Below are positions 42,797-50,356 of a DNA stretch of 64,000 nt, piece by piece. Made by a program: the position numbers and the translations under genes. Source of the stretch: Chloroflexota bacterium (GTDB lineage Bacteria; Chloroflexota; UBA11872); the NCBI GenBank assembly GCA_022824495.1, contig JAJDZU010000020.1, positions 95,580 through 159,579 of the forward strand. Reading direction: 5' to 3'. The notes beneath the pieces are model-generated. The model was given only the letters and a program-made list of their open reading frames with translations. It ran no database searches and was not told where the DNA came from. The stretch's first letter is position 1. Each line of letters begins with the position of its first letter.

Positions 42797-42993
42797 CTTG
42801 ACCTCCTTGCTGGGCTATATCTCATGTCATTCCGAGCGCAGCGAGGAATCTAGCATGCGCCCGGCTCTAGATTCTTCGTCGCTGCACTCCTCAGAATGAC
42901 ACTTTGACTGCGCTCCTCAGAATGACATTTCAGGGTGCAGTCGTTTACGTTGACACTCTTACCTGTGCAGCCTAAGGCAACACCTGCTAACCG
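42797..42993. repeat. Interspersed element copy B with two tandem units
   Basis: Copy B has the same left part, hairpin and right part as copy A at 34.7 kb but only two 26-bp units, at 42881-42906 and 42907-42932. It lies in the convergent gap between the M42 peptidase and thiD, where its hairpin (GCGAGGAATCTAG with CTAGATTCTTCGTCGC) could act as a bidirectional terminator. Confidence 0.85.
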
Positions 42994-43000
42994 TGGAGAG

Positions 43001-43828
43001 CTAGCTGGCGTCGCGGGCGGAGTCTGGGGACTCGTTGCTGGGCACAACCCCGCTCCAGAAGTGGTTGACCGGACTGTGTCCTGCTCCAACGGCGTAGGCG
43101 TGGCGCAACGCGCCCGTGACGTATCGCTTGGCCTCGCCAACGGCCTCGGAGATTGGCAATCCTCGCGCCAAGTACGCGGCGATGGCCGAAGCCAGTGTGC
43201 AGCCGGTGCCATGGTCGTTGCGCGTGGCGATGCGCTCTACTTCATAGGTGAAGAAGTCTGTGCCGTCGAAGAGCACGTCAAACGCCGCACCCGCGGCGTG
43301 TCCGCCTTTTACCAACGCCGCCCGACAGCCAAGCGCGACGACGTCCCGCGCCGCTTGGCGCATCTCGCTCCGGCTCCGCACGGGGCGGCCGAGCAAGCGT
43401 TCCACCTCCGGCAAATTCGGCGTGACGACGGTTGCCACTGGCAACAAGATCTCTCGGTACGCCGCGACCGCGGTATCGTCGACGAGGGGATCGCCGCCCT
43501 TGGCCGCCATCACCGGGTCCACTACCAGAGGAGTTTGGGCAGCGGGTCTGAGGGACTCCGCTACAGCGTTGACAGTCTCGGCGTTAGCCAACATGCCGGT
43601 CTTGACGGCATCGGCGCCAATGTCTGTGAGCACGGCCTCGATCTGTGCGGCCACCAACGTCGGCGGCAGCGCCAACCAGTCTGCCACCCCGCGCGTATTC
43701 TGCGCCGTTACGGCGGTCACCACCGTGCTGCCGTAAACCCCAAGCGCGGCAAAAGTCTTCAGGTCGGCTTGCAGGCCGGCGCCGGCCCCCGAATCGGACC
43801 CGGCGATCGTAAGCGCTTTCCTCGGCAC
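43001..43828 (-). CDS. thiD: Hydroxymethylpyrimidine/phosphomethylpyrimidine kinase
   Basis: This 275-residue kinase phosphorylates HMP and HMP-P for thiamine synthesis. It has the ThiD start ALTIAGSDSGAGAGLQADLKTFAALG, GADAVKTGML, the PLVVDPVMAAKGG block, TVVTPNLPEVERLLG, and the catalytic NDHGTGCTLASAIAA. GTG 43828 is preceded by a good Shine-Dalgarno (GGAGG). It lies near thiL but on the other side of the M42 gene. No TPP riboswitch was seen upstream. Confidence 0.95.
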   Translation of the reverse strand: MPRKALTIAGSDSGAGAGLQADLKTFAALGVYGSTVVTAVTAQNTRGVADWLALPPTLVAAQIEAVLTDIGADAVKTGMLANAETVNAVAESLRPAAQTPLVVDPVMAAKGGDPLVDDTAVAAYREILLPVATVVTPNLPEVERLLGRPVRSRSEMRQAARDVVALGCRAALVKGGHAAGAAFDVLFDGTDFFTYEVERIATRNDHGTGCTLASAIAAYLARGLPISEAVGEAKRYVTGALRHAYAVGAGHSPVNHFWSGVVPSNESPDSARDAS

Positions 43829-43959
43829 GCTATCCTCCGCAATTCAGAACGATTCCTTGGTTCCGCTCTGTCCTTGGCGTAGCGGCAGGGCAAGGCAGTC
43901 CCGAACGCTGTGCCGGATTGCGCCCACATTATGTCGAATGGCACCGCTGCCGCGAGCAG

Positions 43960-44271
43960 CTAAGGCAGGTCTTCACGGAACTTCTCGATCCGCAACAACT
44001 GGCACGTCAGCCAGACATCCTTAGGAATGGTGGGCTGGGCATAGGCCGTGATGACTGCCTCACCGGAGTCTTCCAGGCGGCTGAGGAGCGACGCGAACTG
44101 CGCGCCGATATAGTCCAGCGTTAGTTGAGACTTTGGTTTCGTTGCCAGGCGCGCCTGCAGCAGCACGACATTGGCTTCCACCACGTCAAGCGGTTCGTAG
44201 ACGCGCCCAAACGCGAACGATGGATCGTTCATCAGCCGTTGGGTAGTGTGTCGTGAGAATGAACGAGACAT
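43960..44271 (-). CDS. Small conserved-looking hypothetical protein
   Basis: From ATG 44271 this frame encodes 103 residues with a regular acidic and basic mix and no low-complexity or membrane segments. It contains GRVYEPLDVVEANVVLLQARLAT and LTLDYIGAQFASLLSRLEDSGE. It has no recognised domain. An AGGGCG-type Shine-Dalgarno lies a few bases upstream. ATG 44229 is an alternative start. It is transcribed away from dnaN. Confidence 0.5.
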   Translation of the reverse strand: MSRSFSRHTTQRLMNDPSFAFGRVYEPLDVVEANVVLLQARLATKPKSQLTLDYIGAQFASLLSRLEDSGEAVITAYAQPTIPKDVWLTCQLLRIEKFREDLP

Positions 44272-44374
44272 TGCGCCCTGCTCTCGACGTCCTATGCAAG
44301 AGAAACTGCCAAGCGACCCACCTGGAACTCCATAAGAGGCTCGAGTGAGCCACGTTGTCCGCAACCAATTTGAC

Positions 44375-44425
44375 TGCCCTGAGCGCTTCGACAAGCCTGT
44401 TCTGAGCCCGTCGACGGCGCCCAGC
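44375..44425. repeat. Variant copy of the CGACAGGCTCAGC-type repeat
   Basis: GAGCGCTTCGACAAGCCTG followed by TTCTGAGCCCGTCGACGG and CAGCACGAA resembles the core repeated at the right edge of the window. The arms CTTCGACAAGC and TGAGCCCGTCGA partly complement each other. It lies in the gap between the small hypothetical gene and the dnaN promoter. Confidence 0.55.
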
Positions 44426-44491
44426 ACGAATGGCTCTGGCGGATCCCTCCAAGATGCACGCTATCAGGCTCTTGGGAACTTCCGCCTCCCG

Positions 44492-44520
44492 TTGACACGT
44501 GACTGGGCCCAGTATACTAT
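44492..44520 (+). promoter_or_regulatory. Promoter of dnaN
   Basis: Perfect -35 TTGACA at 44492-44497, a 17-base spacer, and -10 TACTAT at 44515-44520. Transcription would start near 44527, leaving a leader of about 75 bases. Confidence 0.7.
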
Positions 44521-44532
44521 GGGCCTCAGAGG

Positions 44533-44551
44533 CCGCCAACTAGCTTGGCGG
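44533..44551 (+). promoter_or_regulatory. Hairpin in the dnaN leader
   Basis: CCGCCAA and TTGGCGG form a perfect 7-bp stem with a 5-base loop, right after the predicted start of transcription. It may stabilise the message or control translation. No U run follows. Confidence 0.5.
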
Positions 44552-44602
44552 TAATCTAGTCTTGTCAATTGGCCGCGCAATTATGAATCCGGAGCTAGTC
44601 TC

Positions 44603-45730
44603 GTGAAAGTTTCCTGTCTGCAGGAAAACCTTGCCAAAGGGCTCGCCATTGTTGGGCGAGCGGTGGCAACGCGCAGCCCCTTGCCCGTCCTGAGCAATGT
44701 CCTGATTGCTACCGATCAGGGGCGCCTGAAGCTCTCGGCAATGAACCAGGAGATAGGTATCGTCCATTGGATCGGGTGCAAGGTAGAGACTGAGGGTGAG
44801 GTCACGGTATTGGCGCGGTTGTTGAGCGAGTTTGTCGGCTCGCTGCCGAATGAACGAGTTGACCTCCACCTGGACAATGAGAAACTGACCCTCCACATTG
44901 GGTGCGGCCGCTTTGAGGCAAACGTGAAAGGCATCGCGGCGGAGGAGTTTCCGCCCATTCCCCTGGGCGAAGGCGATCCAACCCTAGTGCTGGATTCCGC
45001 CTTGTTCCGGGAGAGCATCGAGCAGGTCGCCATGGCCGCGGCCAGTGACGATCCACGGCAATACCTCCAGGGCGTGGCCGTGATCATGGAGCCGGACAAG
45101 GTTGTGTTTGTTGCGTCAGATGGCTTTCGCATGGCGGTGCGTACCCTGGCCGCGGAAACCGGCGTGAGTGAGCGCACGGAGTTCATCGTACCTGCCAGGA
45201 GCCTGCTAGAGCTCTCACGCGTCTTGACCGATAGCGATCACCCGGTGGAGGTGCGCCTCACGCAGAATCGCAATCAGGTGATCTTCAGCACCGGCGACAT
45301 CCACGTGGTCTCGCGCTTGATCGAGGGCACGTTCCCCAATTACACCCAGATGATTCCGGCCGATAGCCAGACGAACGTGCGGGTCTCGACGGCTGACTTG
45401 CTCAAGTCAACCCAGGTGGCTTCGTTCTTTGCCCGCGACGGCGCTAACGTCATCAAGCTGGAAGCGACACCGGATGACGAGGCGGGCAGCCTGACCATTT
45501 CCGCCAACGCCACGGAGTTGGGTGACAACCGCTCTGACCTGGAAGCGCAGGTGAACGGCGAAGAGACCCTTATTGCCTTCAATGCCCGCTATATGCTCGA
45601 TTGCATCAATGCGATCAATTCCCCTGAAATCAGCATCGAGTTGGCGGGGTCGACCAGCCCAGGCGTGGTTCGACCAACCGACGATACCGACTACGTGCAC
45701 GTGATCATGCCCATGCATACGGTGCGGTAA
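44603..45730 (+). CDS. dnaN: DNA polymerase III beta subunit (sliding clamp)
   Basis: The 375-residue clamp holds the replicase on DNA as a dimer ring. It has the N-terminal block MKVSCLQENLAKGLAIVGRAV, SPLPVLSNVLIATDQGRLKL, the central RQYLQGVAVIMEPDKVVFVASDGFRMAV, and a C-terminal MPMHTVR matching the usual VMPMRL end. GTG 44603 is the start, with a weak Shine-Dalgarno. Unlike many bacteria, dnaA, recF and gyrB are not adjacent, and no DnaA boxes were seen in the gap, so an origin here is not supported. Confidence 0.96.
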   Translation: MKVSCLQENLAKGLAIVGRAVATRSPLPVLSNVLIATDQGRLKLSAMNQEIGIVHWIGCKVETEGEVTVLARLLSEFVGSLPNERVDLHLDNEKLTLHIGCGRFEANVKGIAAEEFPPIPLGEGDPTLVLDSALFRESIEQVAMAAASDDPRQYLQGVAVIMEPDKVVFVASDGFRMAVRTLAAETGVSERTEFIVPARSLLELSRVLTDSDHPVEVRLTQNRNQVIFSTGDIHVVSRLIEGTFPNYTQMIPADSQTNVRVSTADLLKSTQVASFFARDGANVIKLEATPDDEAGSLTISANATELGDNRSDLEAQVNGEETLIAFNARYMLDCINAINSPEISIELAGSTSPGVVRPTDDTDYVHVIMPMHTVR

Positions 45731-45733
45731 CTG

Positions 45734-46663
45734 GTGGAAACGAACGTAGTTCCAAGTCTCGAAGTAACCGACGACGTCTTGCCTGTGGCCGAGCGGGGCA
45801 ATGAAATCCGCACCGCCGTGTGCCAATATGCGCCTGTGTTGGGAGACCTGCCGGCAAACGTTGAGAAGGGCGCCGCGGCAATACAGGAAGCGGCGTCACG
45901 GGGCGCGGATTTGATTGTGCTCCCGGAGATGGCAAACAGCGGCTACGTGGTGTACTCCAGCGCCGAAGCGCGCAGACTGGCGGAACGGCCCGATGAAAGC
46001 CCCGCCGTGGCGCGCTGGCAGCAACTAGCGCACGAGTTTGACGCCTACGTCATCGCTGGCTTTGGCGAGAAAGTCAGCGAGACTGCGCTCTACAATTCCG
46101 CGCTGGTGATTGGCCCTACGGGCATCTTGGGCACGTACCGCAAGACGCACCTCTTCTACGAAGAGAAGCTCTACTACAGGCCGGGCGATCTTGGCTTTCC
46201 GGTCTTCGAGTTGCCGTTTGGCCGGGTTGGCATTCTCATCTGCTACGACTTGCGCTTTCCCGAAGCCAGCCGCATCTTGGCGCTGCGCGGCGCCGACATC
46301 ATCTGCGTGCCCACCAATTGGGTCAGCATGATGACCCCCGACCGGCTGTATGATGCGCAGGGGTACTGCCAAGCCAATTACGTCGCGTTGGCCAACGCGG
46401 CAATGAATCAGGTGTATATGGCCTGTGCCGACCGTGTCGGCGCGGAGCGGGGCGTACAGTTTCTCGGTTGCAGCCTGATCCTCGATCCGGCCGGCGCTCC
46501 CCTGGCCGGCCCGGCCAGCGCGGACGGCGAGGAGGTGCTGGTGGCTGACATGAACCTCTCCGCGGCCCGCCGCGCCAAGCAACGCAACGACCTCAATCAC
46601 ACCTGGCTCGACCGGCGCAGCGATCTGTATAGTCCTATGTTGGGATATGACGGAGACTCCTAG
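45734..46663 (+). CDS. Carbon-nitrogen hydrolase (nitrilase superfamily amidase)
   Basis: This 309-residue enzyme has the Glu-Lys-Cys catalytic triad: Glu65 in IVLPEMANSGY, Lys137 in GTYRKTHLF and Cys170 in GILICYDLRFPE. It hydrolyses non-peptide C-N bonds such as amides or N-carbamoyl compounds; the ICYDLRFPE form is common in omega-amidase or N-carbamoyl-amidase groups. GTG 45734 begins three bases after the dnaN stop, so it is probably cotranscribed with dnaN. Confidence 0.9.
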   Translation: METNVVPSLEVTDDVLPVAERGNEIRTAVCQYAPVLGDLPANVEKGAAAIQEAASRGADLIVLPEMANSGYVVYSSAEARRLAERPDESPAVARWQQLAHEFDAYVIAGFGEKVSETALYNSALVIGPTGILGTYRKTHLFYEEKLYYRPGDLGFPVFELPFGRVGILICYDLRFPEASRILALRGADIICVPTNWVSMMTPDRLYDAQGYCQANYVALANAAMNQVYMACADRVGAERGVQFLGCSLILDPAGAPLAGPASADGEEVLVADMNLSAARRAKQRNDLNHTWLDRRSDLYSPMLGYDGDS

Positions 46664-46975
46664 GGACGTGCGATTGCCACGTTGAGACTACAGGCGGGCA
46701 GTCTTCCGGCGGCCCGTTGCCCATTCAGGCCGGGGCCGGCACACCCTTCCACCGAAACCGGGCTGATCGATTGCTAAATCGCAGCCTTTGCGCGCCGACC
46801 TATGTCTAACGCACCCTCTGAGGACTCGACCGGGCCCGATTCCCCAGCCTTGCCGCAAGACTACTGACGCGCGCCGGAAGTCACGCCACATGAAAGCCGG
46901 TGAGCGTGAACGCGCAAAACAGAATTCCAGACATCGATTTCGAACCGGCGGGCGGAACAAAGCGCGAGCCTTCAC
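46664..46975. other. 312-bp intergenic region
   Basis: No convincing gene, promoter or repeat was recognised here. Short frames on both strands are rich in Arg and Pro and resemble shadows. Confidence 0.5.
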
Positions 46976-49201
46976 ATGCAGGGAACACAACGTAAGACCT
47001 GGTTGCTCAGACTCCTGTTCGCGCTCGGCGTCGCGTTGCTGGCTTCCTGCGGCGGCAATGGTGAGAGCGAAGAGGCGCCTGCTGCCCTGGCGCCAACAGC
47101 GGCGACGTCGCAAGCTGCGGCGGGTCCGGAAGACCTCTTGCCCTGCTACTACGAGTCAGTCGGACCCCGACTGGACAGTCCGGCCGTGAGTTCGCCGGAG
47201 ACCATTCGCATCCGAATGCTGGAACGGCCGTACCGCATCGAGCCCAACGATATTATCCTCAGGGAAAATCGCGCATACACGCTAGTCATCGAAGCGGGCC
47301 GCGAGTGGCATCAATTCGTCATTTGGGACCTGCTGCAGGATCACGTGCATATTCCACCCGGCGGTCGGGCGGAAGTCTCGCTTACGCCCGAAGCCGTTGG
47401 CGTGTTTTTGATCCAGGACCTGCGCCACCTGGAAGAGAGCCAAGCGAGGAGCACGGTTACGGTCATTCCCGCCGGCGTTACCGCGGCTGCGTGGCACCCA
47501 ATGTGCACCAAGTTCACGGTAGAAGCGCCTGAGCCCGGTGGTGTCGTAGGCACGCCGTTTGTTATCCAGGGTTCCGTGTGGCCGGTCAGTCTCCCCACGC
47601 TCGGCTTCGACCTCTATGTTACGAGAGTCGAAGCTTGGCGCGATGGGCAGAGAGTTGGCATCGTTTCGCGGGAGGACTTTCTCAACCGGGGTGAGTACAG
47701 CGATTTCTTCCTAACCGTCCCTGCTGTGGCGCCGGGTACGCACTCTCTGACTCTCCGGGCAATTCTGCAGAATGGCGTGACTTCCGCGACAGCAGACTTG
47801 CCACTCACCGTCGTTCCCGCCACGGCGGGCGATTCCCTATTGGCAGGGTTCCGGGGGAACATCGATGAACCGGCGCAGGAGGGGCCGTTCCGCCTGCCTC
47901 TCGCCGTGCGCGGCTGGGCCGTCGTGCCGGGCAGTGTCGGAACCGGAATTGAGACCGTCGAAGTCTGGGCCGGCTCTCGGGAATCAGGCACATTCCTAGG
48001 CGAAGCGGTCTACGGCACGTACCGGCCTGACATTGCACAAGATCTCGATGATCCGCGCTACGCCAGCAGCGGCTTCTATGCCGAGCTACTCACTCCGCCT
48101 GCCGGCCAAGTTGACGTGCACGTCTATGTGCGTGAGCAAGGCTCCGGTGACTACGTCTCACCCCGCTTCCGGCAACCGGAGCTGGTAAAGAGCATCTACA
48201 TGGCGGAAGGTCTGGTTACCGAGGCCGCGTGGCCGGTCGCGCTCGCGGCGGCTCCCGACGGCAGGCTCTTCTTTGCCGAACTCCTCAATGGCCGCATTCG
48301 CGTCGTGCAGGACGGGGTTCTGCTGCCAGAGCCTTTCGCCACACTCACAGACGTTTCCCGTCACCGAGAGTCCGGCTTCCTGGGCCTCGCGCTCCACCCG
48401 GAATTCCCCAATGAGCCGTTTGTCTATGCCATGTACGTAGTCGATAATCCTGCCACCGGCTACCCGCTCATGCAGCGTATCGTGCGCTTCCGCGACAACG
48501 ACAATTCCGGTGAAGACTACACCGTGATACTCGATGATATTCCCGCGACAACAGTCCAATTTCACAATGGCGGGCGTATTCTCTTCGGTCCCGACGGGAA
48601 ACTCTACGTTTCACTCGGCGATACCGACGTGCCCGATCTCGCTAAAGACCCCAATTCGCTGGAGGGCTCAATCCTCCGCTACAACCCCGACGGCTCGATC
48701 CCCGCTGACAATCCATTCCCAGGATCGCCTGTCTATGCCTACGACCTGCGCAACGTATTCGGCATGGCCTTCCAACCCGGTACCGGCTTCCTTTACGCCA
48801 CAGAGAACGGCCCAGGAGGGTTCGACGAGGTGAACAAGATCGAAGCAGGCCAGAACTACGGCTGGCCCGACCACTTGGGCGCCACTAACTCTGAAGGTGT
48901 CATCGATCCCCTCGCCATTTACGGCACCTGGCCCGAAGAACCGATCGGCCCCACCGGCGCCGTCTTTCATCCCGATCGACCCGATTTGCTGCTCTTCTGC
49001 GCCTACCATGACTTCTACCTGCGCGCCGTACACTTGAACGGCCCTGACTATAGTGAATCTGAAAGCACCACCGTCCTTTCGACCAACTGCGCGCTGGACG
49101 TAACCTACAGCGCCGACGGCTGGCTCAACTACAGCACAATCTCGGCTATATACCAAGCGAGACTGGTAGACTTGCTCAGCCTGCCGCCGGTTGACGAATA
49201 G
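46976..49201 (+). CDS. Multidomain PQQ-type sugar dehydrogenase lipoprotein
   Basis: The 741-residue protein starts with a lipoprotein signal (LLFALGVALLASCGG), so it is exported and lipid-anchored. Residues about 60-150 look like a cupredoxin domain (DIILRENRAYTLVIEAG, then WHQFVIWDL), though copper ligands are unclear. Two beta-sandwich modules follow (GVVGTPFVIQGSV; LPLAVRGWAVVPGS). The last 330 residues are a glucose/sorbosone dehydrogenase propeller with GFLGLALHPEF, FHNGGRILFGPDGKLYVSLGD and NGPGGFDEVNKIEAGQNYGW. The His of HNGGR is the likely catalytic base. Substrate and cofactor loading are inferred from family. Confidence 0.85.
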   Translation: MQGTQRKTWLLRLLFALGVALLASCGGNGESEEAPAALAPTAATSQAAAGPEDLLPCYYESVGPRLDSPAVSSPETIRIRMLERPYRIEPNDIILRENRAYTLVIEAGREWHQFVIWDLLQDHVHIPPGGRAEVSLTPEAVGVFLIQDLRHLEESQARSTVTVIPAGVTAAAWHPMCTKFTVEAPEPGGVVGTPFVIQGSVWPVSLPTLGFDLYVTRVEAWRDGQRVGIVSREDFLNRGEYSDFFLTVPAVAPGTHSLTLRAILQNGVTSATADLPLTVVPATAGDSLLAGFRGNIDEPAQEGPFRLPLAVRGWAVVPGSVGTGIETVEVWAGSRESGTFLGEAVYGTYRPDIAQDLDDPRYASSGFYAELLTPPAGQVDVHVYVREQGSGDYVSPRFRQPELVKSIYMAEGLVTEAAWPVALAAAPDGRLFFAELLNGRIRVVQDGVLLPEPFATLTDVSRHRESGFLGLALHPEFPNEPFVYAMYVVDNPATGYPLMQRIVRFRDNDNSGEDYTVILDDIPATTVQFHNGGRILFGPDGKLYVSLGDTDVPDLAKDPNSLEGSILRYNPDGSIPADNPFPGSPVYAYDLRNVFGMAFQPGTGFLYATENGPGGFDEVNKIEAGQNYGWPDHLGATNSEGVIDPLAIYGTWPEEPIGPTGAVFHPDRPDLLLFCAYHDFYLRAVHLNGPDYSESESTTVLSTNCALDVTYSADGWLNYSTISAIYQARLVDLLSLPPVDE

Positions 49202-49456
49202 TCCGCTGGGCGGCAGATGGGCTAGCGACTGCCTAGGCAATTGGCGCGTGGCGGCGGATTGGGAGAACCTTGCGGCACGTACGCTATAGTGTGCTTAAGC
49301 GCAATGCTCTTGCTCAAATGACAGAATGGCGCTAAGAAGAACTTGCGCTAACGCAAGTGTGTCCCGTGGATAGGAACTCGGCGAGTTCTCCTTGGGTCAA
49401 AGCGCTCGGCCGGTTGAATATTCGGTTGCCAAAGGCGAGTCAGGAGGCTCGGATCA
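49202..49456. other. Upstream region of the DapA-family gene
   Basis: The gap has a TATAGT -10-like box at 49285-49290 without a convincing -35, the inverted repeat listed separately, and a good Shine-Dalgarno (AGGAGG) just before ATG 49457. Confidence 0.45.
49341..49358. promoter_or_regulatory. Perfect inverted repeat, possible operator
   Basis: ACTTGCG and CGCAAGT flank CTAA, giving a perfect 18-bp hairpin about 100 bases before the DapA-family gene. Such short symmetric sites are often repressor operators. Confidence 0.45.
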
Positions 49457-50356
49457 ATGAAACTCACAGCCCAGAATCTGCACGGCGTAATCGTCGCCAT
49501 CGTCACGCCGTTTCAAGCCAATCACGACGTTGACCTGGCAGGGGCTAAGCAGCTCACCCGGTTTCTCATCGACGCCGGCGTGCACGGCATTATGACCACC
49601 GGCGGCAATGGCGAATTCCCGCACATGCTGCGGGAGGAGAAGCAGGCTGTCACAGCCGCTATCGTGGAAGAAGCCGCCGGGGCCATACCCATCATCGCGG
49701 GCACGGCCGCGGCCGGCACACGGGAAGCCGTGCTCTTGGGCCAAGATGCGCAAGCGGTCGGCGCGGACGGCACGGTCGTCACTGCGCCGTACTACTTCCA
49801 AGTATCGGAAGACGCGTTGTTCGTGCACTACCAGACGATTGCCGCTGAAGTAGACCTGCCCATGGTGCTCTACAACAATCCGCTCTACACCGGCAATGAA
49901 ATTACGCCCAGCCTCATCGACCGTCTGGCCGGAGAGCCGAACGTGATCGGTCTCAAGCAGAGCAATGCGGACTTTGGCATGCTGATGGAGAACATCCGCA
50001 TGAACGGCGACAAGATCGCGGTCCTTACCGGCATAGACAGCCAGTTCTACGCCGCTCTGGCTGCAGGCGCCAAAGGCATATTTTCCACGGCGGCCTGCGT
50101 CATCCCGCGGGAGATGGTGGCAATCTACGACCTGGTACAGGCCGGAAACTTCGAAGAAGCGCGCCAGCTTCAGCTCAAGCTACAAGTGCTCAACCGCTAC
50201 CTGGAATACGACCCCGGCTACGTGGGGCCGTGCAAAGCAGCGCTGCGCATGCTGGGGCTGCCCGCCGGGCCGGTGCGCGGGCCGCTGCCGGAAGTAACTC
50301 CTGATGAAGAAGCCGGCGTCCGCAGCGGACTAGCGGCGTTAAGATTGCTCGCCTAG
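49457..50356 (+). CDS. DapA/NanA-family class I aldolase (dihydrodipicolinate-synthase family)
   Basis: The 299-residue enzyme has the Schiff-base Lys167 in NVIGLKQSN and the helper Tyr139 in VLYNNPLY. The pyruvate-binding loop reads TTGGNGEF where DapA has GTTGE. It likely cleaves or condenses a 2-keto-3-deoxy sugar acid or similar substrate with pyruvate. Genuine DapA is less likely because of the altered loop and lack of lysine genes. Shine-Dalgarno AGGAGG lies a few bases upstream. Its stop overlaps the convergent phosphodiesterase stop by four bases. Confidence 0.85.
   Translation: MKLTAQNLHGVIVAIVTPFQANHDVDLAGAKQLTRFLIDAGVHGIMTTGGNGEFPHMLREEKQAVTAAIVEEAAGAIPIIAGTAAAGTREAVLLGQDAQAVGADGTVVTAPYYFQVSEDALFVHYQTIAAEVDLPMVLYNNPLYTGNEITPSLIDRLAGEPNVIGLKQSNADFGMLMENIRMNGDKIAVLTGIDSQFYAALAAGAKGIFSTAACVIPREMVAIYDLVQAGNFEEARQLQLKLQVLNRYLEYDPGYVGPCKAALRMLGLPAGPVRGPLPEVTPDEEAGVRSGLAALRLLA

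Noticed and set aside
44272..44602. Replication origin next to dnaN
   Set aside because: No DnaA boxes (TTATCCACA type) or AT-rich unwinding region and no dnaA gene were found.
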